From a bacterium (GTDB taxonomy: Bacteria; SZUA-182; DTGQ01): a stretch of 14,645 nucleotides of DNA. Every line of letters starts with the position of its first letter. Position 1 is the first letter of the stretch. A program made the translations under genes and the position numbers. The DNA lies in assembly GCA_023512255.1 (NCBI GenBank), contig JAILZY010000081.1:1-14645 (forward strand). Reading direction: 5' to 3'. Below the pieces are notes generated by a model. It saw nothing but the letters and a program-made list of their open reading frames with translations. It did no database searches and was not told where the DNA came from. Below, piece after piece: positions 13,467 to 14,645 of this stretch.

Positions 13467-14429
13467 TTAACTAAAAATGATCATTTTCTGCCCCTGTCGG
13501 ATATCTCTAGCCACTAGGGCCTGCTCGATTTGGCGGCGATTTTCACCACCGTTCAGAGCCCAGGCAGGGGCAAGCAGCTCATCAGGATGGGGATCGCTGA
13601 TAAGCCGCTGGATGACCATAGTTGGGGGAAGGTACTGGATAAATTCGCACAGGATGTCAAGATACTCTTGCCTGCTGAGACAGCGGTATTCACCCCGCTG
13701 ATAGAGACTAGCCAGGGGGGTGCCTTTGATCACATACAGAAGATGCAGCTTGATTCCCTGGATTGGAAGTTGTGAGAGCCGCCGAGCCGTGTCGATCATC
13801 TCGGCTTTTCCCTCTCCAGGCAGGCCAAGGATGACGTGGACGCAGAGGTTGATTTTGGGGTAATTTTTGGCTAGGTCAACAGCCTCAAGAAATTCTCTGA
13901 TTCCATGCCCGCGGTTTATTCTCTGCAAGGTTTGCTCATGGAAGGATTGCAGCCCAAGCTCAAGCCAGATTAGATAATCCTGAGCAGCATAGCTTTCCAG
14001 AAGGCCCATAAGCTTTGGATCGAGGCAGTCGGGCCGGGTGCCGATACACAGGCCAACGATTCCCTCAACAGACAGGGCTTCATCGTATAGATGCTTGAGG
14101 GTTTGAAAGGGAGCGTAGGTATTGCTAAAGGATTGAAAATAGGCCAGAAATTTCCTCGCCTTGTAGCGCCGGCCGATTGCTTGTTGCTGCCTTAGAATCT
14201 GCTCTCGTACCGAGCGGCCAGCCAGCAGCCCCTCTCCTGTGCCTGAGCCTTTGGAGTTACAGAATATACATCCCCCAAAAGACTTAGTGCCGTCACGATT
14301 GGGACAGGTTAAGCCGGCATCAATGCTGATCTTTTGTACCCGCTCACCATAGAGGTTTCGCAGATAGGTGTTAAAATCATAGATCCGGTCGCTCATATGG
14401 CCATGAAATCCGCTTTCCCCATACCGCAT
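13467..14429 (-). CDS. TIGR01212/YhcC-type radical SAM protein
   Basis: This 320-residue protein belongs to the YhcC-like radical SAM proteins, which resemble the Elp3/HemN group; the substrate is not established to my knowledge. The iron-sulfur cysteines are C42, C54 and C57 in CPNRDGTKSFGGCIFC, the CX11CX2C spacing of this family rather than CX3CX2C. Other family features are RVQKISIDAGLTC, FQSFSNTYAP, GLCIGTRPDCL, WLELGLQSFHEQTLQRINRGH and HVILGLPGE. The length is close to E. coli YhcC. The ATG at 14429 has GGAG seven bases upstream; an internal ATG at residue 12 (14394-14396) has no good ribosome-binding site. It is followed on the same strand, after 65 bp, by the response-regulator gene. 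Confidence 0.9.
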   Translation of the reverse strand: MRYGESGFHGHMSDRIYDFNTYLRNLYGERVQKISIDAGLTCPNRDGTKSFGGCIFCNSKGSGTGEGLLAGRSVREQILRQQQAIGRRYKARKFLAYFQSFSNTYAPFQTLKHLYDEALSVEGIVGLCIGTRPDCLDPKLMGLLESYAAQDYLIWLELGLQSFHEQTLQRINRGHGIREFLEAVDLAKNYPKINLCVHVILGLPGEGKAEMIDTARRLSQLPIQGIKLHLLYVIKGTPLASLYQRGEYRCLSRQEYLDILCEFIQYLPPTMVIQRLISDPHPDELLAPAWALNGGENRRQIEQALVARDIRQGQKMIIFS

Positions 14430-14502
14430 ACTCTATCTCCGCGGCTGTGGGCTGCTCATGCAGAGGCTCAAAAAAATTTTTCCGCCTTGGGTACTCTTTC
14501 AT

Positions 14503-14532
14503 TTGCTTTTAAGAATCTTATTATAGTATAAC
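14503..14532 (+). promoter_or_regulatory. Candidate promoter for the gene at the right edge
   Basis: TTGCTT (14503-14508) and TATAAC (14527-14532) are 18 bp apart, upstream of the ATG at 14573. The region is AT-rich, and the match is moderate. Confidence 0.3.
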
Positions 14533-14535
14533 ATA

Positions 14536-14557
14536 TAAACAGCTTTTAAACAGCTTT
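14536..14557. repeat. 11-bp perfect tandem duplication
   Basis: TAAACAGCTTT is at 14536-14546 and 14547-14557, in the divergent spacer between the radical SAM gene and the right-edge reading frame, just upstream of that frame's ribosome-binding site. Confidence 0.9.
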
Positions 14558-14572
14558 GAGGGTGAGCGTCAG

Positions 14573-14645
14573 ATGTTCCCCATGTTTAAATTAGGAGGAG
14601 GAGATAAGCCGCAGGGGAAGGGTATTGAGGTAAAAGATAATAGTA
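14573..14645 (+). CDS. Probable start of a gene cut by the right edge
   Basis: An ATG at 14573 opens a frame with no stop to the end of the window, encoding MFPMFKLGGGDKPQ and ten further residues. GAGGGTGAG at 14558-14566 is a good ribosome-binding site 6 nt upstream. A second in-frame ATG at 14582 is possible but lacks such a site. Only 24 residues are visible, so no family is assigned; a frame this short can remain open by chance. Confidence 0.45.
   Translation, partial: MFPMFKLGGGDKPQGKGIEVKDNS

Overview
This is a bacterial chromosomal window with seven complete protein-coding genes and a probable eighth cut by the right edge. Coding DNA is of moderate GC, and the spacers are AT-rich and full of repeats. 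A lipobox-bearing surface protein, a sigma-54-type promoter match, an NtrC-type regulator and a FliA/WhiG-type sigma factor suggest a Gram-negative, probably uncultivated lineage (deltaproteobacterial, nitrospirotal or candidate-phylum). The sequence alone does not fix the taxon.

Layout: (1) 1-194, a perfect 17-bp hairpin with a duplicated arm, then promoter matches. (2) 195-3089 (+), a predicted lipoprotein fusing an alkaline-phosphatase/sulfatase-fold domain to about 14 TPRs. (3) 3259-4887 (-), a secreted or anchored protein with three Ig/cadherin-like repeats, convergent with the first gene. (4) 5177-9117 (+), a high-affinity phosphate uptake operon pstS-pstC-pstA-pstB without phoU; its likely promoter overlaps a perfect 13-bp-arm inverted repeat. 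(5) 9118-10798, about 1.7 kb without a convincing gene but with hairpins, tandem duplications, a four-copy 28-bp repeat cluster and a hairpin-like composite repeat. (6) 10799-11617 (+), a FliA/WhiG-type sigma factor. (7) 11618-12042, a repeat-rich convergent spacer. (8) 12043-13401 (-), an NtrC-like response regulator with a degenerate AAA+ domain. (9) 13467-14429 (-), a YhcC/TIGR01212-type radical SAM protein. (10) 14573 to the right edge (+), probable start of another gene.

Functional links: PstS captures phosphate, PstC and PstA form the channel and PstB powers it. The sigma factor and response regulator are regulators without an obvious adjacent target; no flagellar gene or histidine kinase is visible. 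The TPR protein and the Ig-like protein are probably envelope proteins with unknown substrates.

The most striking signal is structural. At least eleven short head-to-tail duplications (units of 10-31 bp, mostly perfect, nearly all two copies) lie in spacers, and several sit on start or stop codons. Beside them are two classes of dispersed repeat: a 28-bp unit in A-B-B-A order, and a 51-bp composite element present in direct orientation on both sides of the sigma-factor gene.
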